29,656 nt of DNA, taken from positions 1 to 29,656 of the IMG/VR virus record IMGVR_UViG_3300020400_000534, one strand, 5' to 3'. Both the position numbers and the translations under genes were made by a program. Positions 1-6,377 of this stretch are shown here, one piece after another. The DNA is from a virus. Position 1 is the stretch's first letter. Every line of letters begins with the position of its first letter. The notes under the pieces were generated by a model. The model worked only from the letters and a program-made list of their open reading frames with translations. It was not told the DNA's origin and did no database searches.

Positions 1-282
1 TTCTGGTAACGCATCTTTCTTTTTTGTTATGTTTGGCCATAGTTTAGCATACTTTGTATTTACATTTATCCAGTAGTCCAATTCATCCTTTGCCATATTT
101 GGATCTCCATCTGATACTATAGCCTCTACTGGACATTCTGGTTCACAAACTCCGCAGTCAATACATTCATCAGGATTAATTGCTAAGAAATTTTCTCCTT
201 CATAGAAACAATCAACTGGACATACTTCGACGCAATCTGTGTGCTTACATTTAATACATTCATCTTTGACAATATAAGTCAT
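1..282 (-). CDS. fdxA: 7Fe/8Fe-type ferredoxin, C-terminus cut by window edge
   Basis: The minus-strand frame starts with ATG at 282 and runs off the window edge, giving 94 visible residues. The N-terminal half is a dicluster ferredoxin: [14 protein letters not shown] near residues 9-22 and [12 protein letters not shown] near residues 40-51. The spacing of the first cluster (a seven-residue gap before its last cysteines) fits the 3Fe-4S/4Fe-4S ferredoxins of the FdxA family, usually about 105-112 residues, so only the last 10-20 residues should be missing. The protein would be a soluble cytoplasmic low-potential electron carrier. It lies 24 nt downstream of a radical SAM gene on the same strand, so an obvious inference is that it feeds electrons to that enzyme. 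No Shine-Dalgarno is visible; a TATAAT box lies only 5 nt before the ATG. The family call is secure; the redox partner is inferred. Confidence 0.9.
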   Translation of the reverse strand, partial: MTYIVKDECIKCKHTDCVEVCPVDCFYEGENFLAINPDECIDCGVCEPECPVEAIVSDGDPNMAKDELDYWINVNTKYAKLWPNITKKKDALPE

Positions 283-287
283 GCTTT

Positions 288-316
288 ATTATATAACACT
301 TCTAATTATAAATCAA
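288..316 (-). promoter_or_regulatory. Sigma70-like promoter for ferredoxin, possibly leaderless
   Basis: Minus strand: TTGATT (316-311), a 17-nt spacer, then a perfect TATAAT (293-288). The ATG begins 5 nt after the -10 box, so transcription would start at or next to the start codon, giving a leaderless or near-leaderless message. This agrees with the absence of a Shine-Dalgarno. AT-richness makes chance -10 boxes common, so this is a prediction. Confidence 0.45.
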
Positions 317-1640
317 CCAGGTTGCCTTCCAAAACAGGTGTTAAATTTTTTACTGTTTTGTAAAATAACTTGGTTATATCTTCGTTATTCTTTGCTTTAG
401 ATATACATAACCCACAACCACATAGTTTCTTTGGACACTTAATTACAGGCATAGTACCTGTTGCGAACTGTTTTTTCAATCTATCAATAATTTTTTCACA
501 TTCTGATATCGTTCCAATTTCGCCAACTTTGCCTCCAAAGGTTGATCTACAAGTTTGGTGATGTAATATTTTGTCATATTCTTGTTCAATATGTAACCAA
601 TGCCAGTTAATTAAACAACCCCAATCTCTAAATTCAGTATTTGGTAATTGTTTTGCATAACTTACTTTTCCTGATTGGTTTGATGTACACATTGTACCAC
701 CGCCGCAACAGGGTCTTCCAAGTTCTTTTCTAGTATTAACTGTTTGGTCTTGTTTTTTAATTGGTTTATTAATTTTGCAAGAATGATTTACTTTTACTTG
801 TTTTGTGCCATTGTTCATTTTTCTCATGGTTTCAATCATGTTTTCACTTTTACTTTTTGTTTTAGCACCAGTTTCTGTTTTGTATTCGTACTCTGCTGTT
901 TTTCTTCTCTTTTCAATTTCTTCTTCTTCTTTTTCTCGCTGTGCTATTTCGTTTTGTTCTTTCCAATAATCTTTAAACCATTGATGTTGTTCAGGAGTGT
1001 ACCTGTGAGTATATCTACTGTTTTCATAATGTTCACCAATAATTCTAGGAACAAACTTTATACCATCTCTTTGAAAACGTTTTACAAGACCCATACACTC
1101 TTCCCAATAATTTGGATCTGCATGGATCATTAAATTAATTTTTGCAAATTTACCATTACTAGTTTTTTGTTTTAAATCTTTGACTTGATAAATTCTGTCT
1201 AGTACTCTTGATTTTATTTTAGGATTTGCTTCGCAATGATAACTGATTGTCATTTTATTGATTAACTTATACATTCTCTCACAATACTTTTCACTGAATG
1301 CTCCATTAGATGTAACATCAACTGATAGCATAGGATCGTTTTGTTCATTGATATACTGACACATATCTAGCAAATTAGGATTATTCGTAGGCTCACCTCC
1401 TGTGAAACCTATCATCCATTCTTTAGGAGTCACTGAATACTGATCAATTAATTTCTTGTAGTCAAAAACAAACTTACTAGTTTTGATTAAAGTTTCCAAA
1501 CTTGCATGAGATGATGAGTTATTATGTCTATGATCAGGACAATAAGTACAGTCGAAATTGCAACGTCTACCCATATCCCATGTAACTTGGAATGACTTCT
1601 TTTGACTACTATCTATTTGTATAATTTTGTTGTCGCTCAT
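306..1640 (-). CDS. Radical SAM enzyme with C-terminal auxiliary-cluster (SPASM/twitch-like) region
   Basis: This 444-aa protein has the radical SAM signature CNFDCTYC (C27, C31, C34), which binds the 4Fe-4S cluster that cleaves S-adenosylmethionine, followed by the GGEP SAM-contact motif near residue 80. A highly charged, probably coiled segment covers about residues 225-300. The C-terminal part has many cysteines (RPCCGGGTMC, a WGCLINW segment, HHQTC, and CPKKLCGCGLC near the end), which resembles the SPASM/twitch auxiliary cluster regions of peptide- and protein-modifying radical SAM enzymes. The substrate cannot be deduced and no precursor peptide is visible nearby. The start ATG at 1640 gives MSDNK and places the signature at the usual N-terminal position. 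The ferredoxin gene 24 nt downstream is a plausible electron donor. Superfamily certain, subfamily and reaction unknown. Confidence 0.88.
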   Translation of the reverse strand: MSDNKIIQIDSSQKKSFQVTWDMGRRCNFDCTYCPDHRHNNSSSHASLETLIKTSKFVFDYKKLIDQYSVTPKEWMIGFTGGEPTNNPNLLDMCQYINEQNDPMLSVDVTSNGAFSEKYCERMYKLINKMTISYHCEANPKIKSRVLDRIYQVKDLKQKTSNGKFAKINLMIHADPNYWEECMGLVKRFQRDGIKFVPRIIGEHYENSRYTHRYTPEQHQWFKDYWKEQNEIAQREKEEEEIEKRRKTAEYEYKTETGAKTKSKSENMIETMRKMNNGTKQVKVNHSCKINKPIKKQDQTVNTRKELGRPCCGGGTMCTSNQSGKVSYAKQLPNTEFRDWGCLINWHWLHIEQEYDKILHHQTCRSTFGGKVGEIGTISECEKIIDRLKKQFATGTMPVIKCPKKLCGCGLCISKAKNNEDITKLFYKTVKNLTPVLEGNLVDL

Positions 1641-1696
1641 AATTCTCGGTAAATTCTATATAACGTATTTACTGTTTTGGAAATTGAGTTAAAACG

Positions 1697-1786
1697 TGGC
1701 GGAAGGGGTGAGATTCGAACTCACGAAAGACTTGCGCCTTTGCCGGTTTTCAAGACCGGTGCATTCAACCACTCTGCCACCCTTCC
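1697..1786 (-). tRNA. tRNA-Ser(UGA) with encoded CCA
   Basis: On the minus strand a complete class II tRNA folds: acceptor stem GGAAGGG (1786-1780) with CCCTTCC (1707-1701), anticodon stem CCGGT/ACCGG around loop CTTGAAA (anticodon TGA), a long variable arm, and a T-arm GTGAG-TTCGAAT-CTCAC. The discriminator G (1700) is followed by a genomically encoded CCA (1699-1697). The length of 90 nt and the long variable arm fit tRNA-Ser. It would decode UCA/UCN serine codons, which are common in AT-rich phage genes. It lies downstream of the tmRNA and a small ORF on the same strand, probably on the same transcript. Confidence 0.96.
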
Positions 1787-1791
1787 GTGGT

Positions 1792-1815
1792 TAGTGGAGC
1801 TAATTAGCTCCACTA
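1792..1815. repeat. 24-nt perfect palindrome between small ORF and tRNA-Ser
   Basis: TAGTGGAGC-TAATTA-GCTCCACTA is a perfect dyad, since the central TAATTA is itself palindromic. As RNA it forms a strong 9-bp hairpin with a 6-nt loop, 6 nt upstream of the tRNA 5' end. No U-run follows on either strand, so it is not a canonical Rho-independent terminator. A processing signal, an mRNA 3'-end stabiliser or a protein-binding dyad are alternatives. Confidence 0.7.
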
Positions 1816-1842
1816 GGTATTTGTGTGCCAAATTGGCTATGC

Positions 1843-2127
1843 TTACTTCTTTATTCTAGTATCACAAACAAAGTCATAAAACTTCTTTGCTTCAGATATG
1901 ACTTCTTCAGCATCTACTGTTTCTGCTACAAAGTTTTCAATAGAATCAGCTATAGACTCTCCCTTTGCTCTTGCCATTTCTTTTGTATTTTCAAGTTTTA
2001 TGTGATACTCATTTAATTTCATATCATTGTTGTAAGTAATCAAGTCTTTGGCCATGCCTAGCAAATCTGCTCTTAGTTCATATCCATTACGACTTTTTGT
2101 TGTTGTATTTGATTGTTTAACGTTCAT
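1843..2127 (-). CDS. Small conserved marine T4-like phage protein, unknown function
   Basis: This 94-aa protein starts at ATG 2127 and is preceded by a good Shine-Dalgarno (AAAGGAGAAAAACAATG). The N-terminal motif RNGYELRADLLGMAKDL, followed by a helical middle and a C-terminal AKKFYDFVCDT segment, resembles a small protein that I recognise in marine T4-like phages (RNGYE.RADLL...AK.MY.FV). No catalytic motif, signal or membrane segment is visible; it appears all-helical and mildly acidic. It sits between the tmRNA and the tRNA-Ser on the same strand, so it is likely co-transcribed with both RNAs. A role linked to those RNAs is only a positional guess. Confidence 0.8.
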   Translation of the reverse strand: MNVKQSNTTTKSRNGYELRADLLGMAKDLITYNNDMKLNEYHIKLENTKEMARAKGESIADSIENFVAETVDAEEVISEAKKFYDFVCDTRIKK

Positions 2128-2233
2128 TGTTTTTCTCCTTTTTAGTGTGTCTATGTGAACACAATGGTTAACGTTTTATTTAGTGCAACGTTTCTGTTGC
2201 CAGGTACGTTGCCAACCCCGTTAGCCTAACGAA

Positions 2234-2263
2234 TTAGGCCGCAAGTGCTAGATTTTCATCTGC
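2234..2263 (-). other. tmRNA proteolysis-tag reading frame (ADENLALAA-stop)
   Basis: GCA GAT GAA AAT CTA GCA CTT GCG GCC TAA encodes ADENLALAA, very close to the canonical bacterial tag ending (ANDEN-x-ALAA). The exact resume codon is not certain: the two codons before GCA read ATA AAT (Ile, Asn), so the tag may be slightly longer. The hydrophobic LALAA ending is the type recognised by ClpXP and related proteases. Confidence 0.85.
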
Positions 2264-2352
2264 ATTTATTGAATGACCCGATACGGTGGTATCATGCCGG
2301 ATATCTACTCTTATCTTTAACATTATACGTCGATCCTATATCACCCCCATCA

Positions 2353-2418
2353 TAAACACATCGCGTCCGCCTTACTCGCCCGGCGCCTCATAGGCCTCAG
2401 GTAACTACGATGTGTTTA
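2353..2418 (-). other. tmRNA intervening segment forming a long processing hairpin
   Basis: The spacer between the acceptor CCA and the coding-piece 5' end has perfect 11-nt arms: TAAACACATCG (2418-2408) and CGATGTGTTTA (2363-2353), enclosing a GC-rich loop. Together with the acceptor stem this makes one helix of about 22 bp, interrupted only by the G3-U70 pair and one C/A mismatch. Excision from both strands of this helix would give the mature two-piece RNA. Confidence 0.75.
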
Positions 2419-2488
2419 TGGTGGAGGTGCAGGGTACTGCCCCCTGGTCCGTTATAACTTATATGACAAGTATCAACAACATCATGTA

Positions 2489-2518
2489 TATTTAAACACA
2501 CTTTGTAATATATGTCAA
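2489..2518 (-). promoter_or_regulatory. Promoter for the tmRNA transcript
   Basis: Perfect -35 TTGACA (2518-2513) begins just after the upstream stop codon. An 18-nt spacer leads to TAAATA (2494-2489); TTAAAT at spacing 17 is the alternative. TTTAAATA here also matches the late octamer TATAAATA at 7 of 8 positions, so early and late use are both possible. The predicted RNA start near 2482 fits the tmRNA acceptor piece. Confidence 0.5.
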
Positions 2519-3382
2519 CTAGAATGATGGAAATGTGCTACCTGGTTTGCCTTTTAGTATTGATACAATACCTGCTCCTGCAATAAATGTTTCTAACAAA
2601 TATGCTAGGCATGGATCTTGTCTTAAAAGATCAAGTAGTGCCGCAAAGGCTTTTTGTTTTAATGATGCCAAGGTATAACCTATGTTACCAATATCATTTA
2701 ATACCAGTCCAACTAGTTGTTTAACAAGATTTAATATGCCTGTAAGAAAACTTAATAGTCCTACTGCTGATGCAATAGCGGCCAATATTTTTGCTAGTAT
2801 GGCGCCTGCTTTGTATATCGCACCAAATACCCCTTCAACTGCCGCACATGGTCCTTCTGTGAATCTTCTTTGATTGGCATTCATGGCATAGTTCATTCTG
2901 TTCATTGCTGAGGACATTGCTAACATTTCTGATACTCCAGGTATAACATCCATAGTAGGTGCTTGAAAATTAACGCCGCCGATTAATTTCCAAGGATTCG
3001 AAGTAAGATTATCAATATTCATTCCAGATTGTCTATTTGTCATAAATGTAAAATCTTTCATACCATCTTCAATTACTCTCATATTGTCAAGCTCTTGTGC
3101 TGTTAGATTTCTGCCTATTTCAGCAACATAGCCATTAGCATCTATTTTTGCTTTTTGTGAATTGATTGCGTTGGCTATTTCTTTGATTGATGCATCGTGT
3201 GGATTTTGCATACCGGCGTAAGCTGTTGACGTATTTCCAAATGGATCCACATGATTTGTTTGTTGTAATAAACCACCATTTAATAATAATTTTTGTACAT
3301 CAGTTAATTGATCAATGTTAGGATCAATGTTTGGTGGTGATGAACCTAGTCCCGAACCTGACAGTATTGTTGGATCTACCAT
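2519..3382 (-). CDS. Hydrophobic virion-type protein downstream of PAAR, unknown function
   Basis: This 287-aa protein starts at ATG 3382, with Shine-Dalgarno AAGGA upstream, 10 nt after the PAAR gene. The N-terminal ~160 residues are polar, with Pro/Gly/Asn-rich segments and no recognised motif. About residues 180-275 are strongly hydrophobic and Ala/Leu/Ile-rich (AGAILAKILAAIASAVGLL and following), suggesting two or more membrane-inserting or buried amphipathic helices. A GxGIVSILKGKPG tail ends the protein. Its position behind the spike-tip gene and a late-type promoter suggests a virion component, for example a baseplate hub or tail-delivered membrane-active protein. That is inference from context. 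The stop codon abuts the tmRNA -35 box. Confidence 0.7.
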   Translation of the reverse strand: MVDPTILSGSGLGSSPPNIDPNIDQLTDVQKLLLNGGLLQQTNHVDPFGNTSTAYAGMQNPHDASIKEIANAINSQKAKIDANGYVAEIGRNLTAQELDNMRVIEDGMKDFTFMTNRQSGMNIDNLTSNPWKLIGGVNFQAPTMDVIPGVSEMLAMSSAMNRMNYAMNANQRRFTEGPCAAVEGVFGAIYKAGAILAKILAAIASAVGLLSFLTGILNLVKQLVGLVLNDIGNIGYTLASLKQKAFAALLDLLRQDPCLAYLLETFIAGAGIVSILKGKPGSTFPSF

Positions 3383-3392
3383 GATATTTCCT

Positions 3393-4775
3393 TTATGCGT
3401 ACCTATTAATTATGTTGTTTAATTGTTCTCTAGTATTTATATCCCTTATTAAATCATATTTTTTGTAGTCAATTACTTTAGATTTTACTGTTATTTGTGC
3501 TTGTGATTTTCCATAAGGTTTTATAGACATTGTAGTATTATTATCTAAACTTGTTTCTGACATGAACCTTCCAGGCAAATAATTTAATCCAACACTTTCA
3601 GCTATCGATTGAAACTCTGCAGGTGTTGTGTGTGCATCAAATAATTTAGTACTTAGACTATATGTCTTTTCTTCTAGATCTTGATCTTCACAAGGATTAA
3701 TTTTCTTTTTACCAAATAGTTTCTGTAGTGTTTCATGATCTGCAACATGAGTTGTTACCTTTGTTTGTTCTTCAACTAGTTCAACTACAATCTGATTACG
3801 TGGGTCAGCTGTTCCTTGTATCGATAGAAAGAAATTTCTAAAGTCCCATAATTTATCTGCTACTGGAGGTTCTGTTGTACCATAAACTGCTTTTGGTGTA
3901 GATGTTATTGCTGTGTCTGGATCAAATTGTGGATTTTTATAACCTTTAGCTGATAAGGCCAAACCACCACCCATTGAATATCTAATAAACATAAATTCAG
4001 GATTTGTTTTTATTTTCATCGCACCCATTGATAGTTCTATATATTGTGCTTTCAGTCTACCATGAGCCTCAGCATCAATTGAACCATCTGCTTTTACTAT
4101 TCCTCTTTTGATTGCTTCTTCTTTAAACTCTGGTCCACCAAATGTCATGTTAGCTTCACCTGACGAGAGTTGTGTTGTGTCCGTTGAATTACCTCCAAGG
4201 CCTTTAAATGCTACACCTGGCCCTGAGTTTACTTTGTTGTATAATTCAGGATTACAATTTCTTGAAACTTTGTGTGCTGGACTATCTATATAATCTTCTG
4301 CATCTTTTTTATTGAATATTCCTGGTATACCTAATGCTTGTAATTCTGCTACTGATTGTTCTTGTTGTTCCTGAAATAACTGGGTATTACGAGCTAGAGA
4401 TTTTGCCATTCCTGATGTTCCTCGTCCAATCTCAATCGCAACACCAATATTTGACATAGTAGCCGCTACTGGAGGTATTGCAACATCGCCAGCAAATACA
4501 TTTGGACTACCAGATGCTACAGCAATACCACAAGAATATGGATCACCTATTCTACCAACTTGTTGAAAATTTGACATCACTGTTGCGGCACCCGATGCCA
4601 AAGGTGTTACATGAGGTATACATAAAATATATCCATGTGGTGTGTTTACATCACCCACTCTATGTACTGGTATCATGTTGGCAAATACATTTGAAGATCC
4701 TGTAGCACAGGCTCCTGGCCCACACGGTGGGTGATTAGTATCTGTATCGCCAATACGAGCTACTGGTATTGTCAT
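3393..4775 (-). CDS. PAAR-domain baseplate spike-tip protein with large C-terminal extension
   Basis: The N-terminal ~100 of 460 residues form a PAAR domain: VARIGDTDTNH, a GSSNVFANMIPVHRVGD repeat matching the GSxNVxxNxxPxxRxGD pattern, and GSPNVFAGD, with His/Cys residues available for the tip metal. PAAR proteins cap the membrane-piercing spike of contractile tails (T4 gp5.4) and may carry cargo domains. T4 gp5.4 is about 97 residues, so about 360 residues are extra here. That extension has no motif I recognise; it could be a structural extension of the spike or a delivered effector. The ATG at 4775 follows AGGAG within a late-promoter region (CTAAATA). The downstream neighbour is a hydrophobic virion-type protein. 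Confidence 0.88.
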   Translation of the reverse strand: MTIPVARIGDTDTNHPPCGPGACATGSSNVFANMIPVHRVGDVNTPHGYILCIPHVTPLASGAATVMSNFQQVGRIGDPYSCGIAVASGSPNVFAGDVAIPPVAATMSNIGVAIEIGRGTSGMAKSLARNTQLFQEQQEQSVAELQALGIPGIFNKKDAEDYIDSPAHKVSRNCNPELYNKVNSGPGVAFKGLGGNSTDTTQLSSGEANMTFGGPEFKEEAIKRGIVKADGSIDAEAHGRLKAQYIELSMGAMKIKTNPEFMFIRYSMGGGLALSAKGYKNPQFDPDTAITSTPKAVYGTTEPPVADKLWDFRNFFLSIQGTADPRNQIVVELVEEQTKVTTHVADHETLQKLFGKKKINPCEDQDLEEKTYSLSTKLFDAHTTPAEFQSIAESVGLNYLPGRFMSETSLDNNTTMSIKPYGKSQAQITVKSKVIDYKKYDLIRDINTREQLNNIINRYA

Positions 4776-4783
4776 AATTAAAC

Positions 4784-4807
4784 TCCTACATAATATTTAG
4801 TGTAGGA
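4784..4807 (-). promoter_or_regulatory. Late-type promoter inside an inverted repeat, upstream of PAAR gene
   Basis: Minus-strand CTAAATA (4800-4794) matches the core of T4-like late promoters (TATAAATA; CTAAATA variants are seen in marine relatives). It lies between 7-bp inverted-repeat arms TCCTACA/TGTAGGA. The Shine-Dalgarno AGGAG of the PAAR gene falls in one arm. Confidence 0.5.
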
Positions 4808-4813
4808 ATTATA

Positions 4814-5125
4814 TTATGTTATAATGCTGGGCTTTTTTGCTGATAATATTTTAGATGTGCTTGATATATACTGATCGTTAGTCTGCTTACTTGACTTCAT
4901 CATCATCAAAATGTCATCACTCTTAAATGTAAAAGGTTGTTCAAAATCAGCTGACAACATATATGGTTGAAACGTCAAACCATTTGGTGCCATTACAAGG
5001 CTAAATGGTTTACTAACTGTAACATCACCGCCACCTGCATCGCTAACATACTTTGCAACAATCTCTTCACCATTTCTTAATTTGAGAGAAATGATATCAT
5101 CTTTTTCGTGTTTTTCAATTAACAT
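4814..5125 (-). CDS. Small conserved phage protein, possible Sm-like fold
   Basis: This 103-aa protein begins MLIEKHEKDDIISLKLRNGE. The pattern of short beta strands with a 'xLxNGExIxAKYV' turn, then 'YMLSADF...FxSDDILMMMKS', resembles the small Sm/Lsm-like proteins that I associate with marine T4-like phages, but I cannot confirm this by alignment. The C-terminal ~25 residues are Ser/Lys-rich and probably disordered. No catalytic residues, signal or membrane segment are visible. It starts 4 nt after the stop of a 45-aa basic protein and belongs to the nrd operon end. The Shine-Dalgarno is weak. Function unknown. Confidence 0.7.
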   Translation of the reverse strand: MLIEKHEKDDIISLKLRNGEEIVAKYVSDAGGGDVTVSKPFSLVMAPNGLTFQPYMLSADFEQPFTFKSDDILMMMKSSKQTNDQYISSTSKILSAKKPSIIT

Positions 5126-5128
5126 ATT

Positions 5129-5266
5129 TTACTTTCTTTTTCCTGGACGACCTGTTCTTGGATCAAGTCTTCCTTTTCTTTTTGCTTTGTGTTTTGTCTT
5201 TCTTTTTTGTCTACGTTCTTCTGTAAAAGTCTTTTTCAATTCTTGTGCAATATGATCGTAGCTCAT
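5129..5266 (-). CDS. 45-aa highly basic protein at the end of the nrd operon
   Basis: A complete small ORF starts at ATG 5266, overlapping the nrdB stop by one base (TAATG), and ends at TAA 5131-5129. The product begins MSYDHIAQELKKTFTEE, followed by a Lys/Arg tract ending DPRTGRPGKRK. Nearly half of the residues are K, R or H, so it probably binds nucleic acid or an acidic partner. There is no known family I can name. The TAATG coupling to nrdB and tight spacing to the next gene support a real gene rather than a chance frame. Confidence 0.65.
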   Translation of the reverse strand: MSYDHIAQELKKTFTEERRQKRKTKHKAKRKGRLDPRTGRPGKRK

Positions 5267-6363
5267 TATAATTTAAAATCATCATATACTTCTTCGCTGG
5301 CATCTTGTTTGATACCACCAATAATATATGATTCAACTTCAGTTTCTTGTGGTGCTACTTGTAAACCTGCAGAAGACAACCAATGCTGTGTCCATGGTAA
5401 AGGATTTGCGTTAGCTGGGTGATCATAAATTGGATCATAACCTAGTGCTTTTAATCTTTTGTTTGCAATAAACTCTACATAGTCACCTAGTAACTTTTCA
5501 TTTAAACCAATAATAGTTCCATCTTTCATTAAATGTCTTGCCCATGCTTTTTCTTCTTCTACTGAACTTTTAAACATTTCAATAACTTCTTTATCACATT
5601 GCTTGGCAATCTTTCTCATGTCTTTTTCATCACCGTTTTGCCAATTCTTAATAACCTGTGTTGACAAGTTCAAGTGTGTTGCTTCATCACGTGCAATGAG
5701 TGAAATAATTTTAGCAGAACCTTCCATTAGTTTTAATTCACCAAATGCAAATGTACAAGCAAATGATACATAGAATCTCAAACCTTCTAAGATGTTTACA
5801 TTAACCATTGCAAGATAAAGTTTTTTCTTAACATCAAGGATATCACCTTTACCTTTTATAAAATAGTTTTCAGCGGCTGAACCAAATGCATCATAATTTT
5901 TTGTAACTGATACTGCTCTCTTTAAAATTTCTTCATCATTTAAAATTGTATCAAATACTTCTGATGGATCAGCATACACATTTTTCATTATGTGTGTATA
6001 TGAACGTGAATGTATTGTTTCAAAGAAATCCCAAGTTACAATACAGCCTTCTAATTCTGGATTTGAAACATATGGCAAAAACATTAAACTTGGTCCTCGA
6101 CCTTGTACACTATCCAATAGTGTTTGATATTTTAAGTTTGATGTAAAAATATGTTTTTGCTCTGGACGAAATTTAGAATAATCTGACCTATCTTTTTGTA
6201 ACGATACTTCTTCAGGTCTCCAAAAATAACCTAGCATTGTTTGATTTAATTTATCTAATGCAGGATATTTAAACACGTCATATCTTTGTACAGATTGATC
6301 CGCACCAAAGAACATTGGTTCTTTAGTGAAGTCTATGTCTTCTCTATTAAATACTGTCTTCAA
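5266..6363 (-). CDS. nrdB: Ribonucleotide reductase class I, small (radical) subunit
   Basis: The product is the beta subunit of class Ia ribonucleotide reductase, which houses the di-iron/tyrosyl radical cofactor and makes dNDPs with NrdA. By similarity to E. coli NrdB, all key residues are present: the Asp in YQTLLDSVQGR, Glu/His/Tyr in ETIHSRSY (iron ligands plus radical Tyr), Glu in NILEGLRFY, and Glu/His in RDEATH. The C-terminus YDDFKL is the usual tail that binds NrdA. I chose TTG at 6363 (LKTVFNRED) because AGAGGA lies 7 nt upstream and because this matches the family N-terminus. An in-frame ATG at 6399 would add 12 residues that overlap nrdA and have no family counterpart. The next gene overlaps its stop by 1 nt. 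Confidence 0.93.
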   Translation of the reverse strand: MKTVFNREDIDFTKEPMFFGADQSVQRYDVFKYPALDKLNQTMLGYFWRPEEVSLQKDRSDYSKFRPEQKHIFTSNLKYQTLLDSVQGRGPSLMFLPYVSNPELEGCIVTWDFFETIHSRSYTHIMKNVYADPSEVFDTILNDEEILKRAVSVTKNYDAFGSAAENYFIKGKGDILDVKKKLYLAMVNVNILEGLRFYVSFACTFAFGELKLMEGSAKIISLIARDEATHLNLSTQVIKNWQNGDEKDMRKIAKQCDKEVIEMFKSSVEEEKAWARHLMKDGTIIGLNEKLLGDYVEFIANKRLKALGYDPIYDHPANANPLPWTQHWLSSAGLQVAPQETEVESYIIGGIKQDASEEVYDDFKL

Positions 6364-6377
6364 TTTTAGTTCCTCTT

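Larger units (their letters stand above)
2175..2475 (-). ncRNA. ssrA: Circularly permuted two-piece tmRNA (alphaproteobacterial type)
   Basis: Read on the minus strand, the acceptor piece comes first. It has a T-arm stem CAGGG/CCCTG with loop GGCAGTA, then CACCTCC, discriminator A and an encoded CCA ending at 2419. After about 70 nt the coding piece begins with GGGGGTG (2348-2342), followed by ATATAGGATCGACG, a close match to the conserved tmRNA 5' region. GGGGGTG pairs with CACCTCC to give a 7-bp acceptor stem that contains G3-U70, the alanine identity pair. P2 can form from TATAA/TTATA and GATAAG/CTTGTC (2470-2465). The tag frame at 2263-2234 encodes ADENLALAA then TAA. The stop lies in hairpin GCCTAA-TTCG-TTAGGC (2239-2224). 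A further stem GCAACGT/ACGTTGC (2212-2206 with 2191-2185) follows. Outer ends are approximate. The RNA would rescue stalled ribosomes together with SmpB. Confidence 0.9.

Noticed and set aside
1677-1859. Plus-strand 60-aa open frame across the tRNA region
   Set aside because: It is the antisense of tRNA-Ser and the palindrome; no ribosome-binding site and no coding-like sequence.
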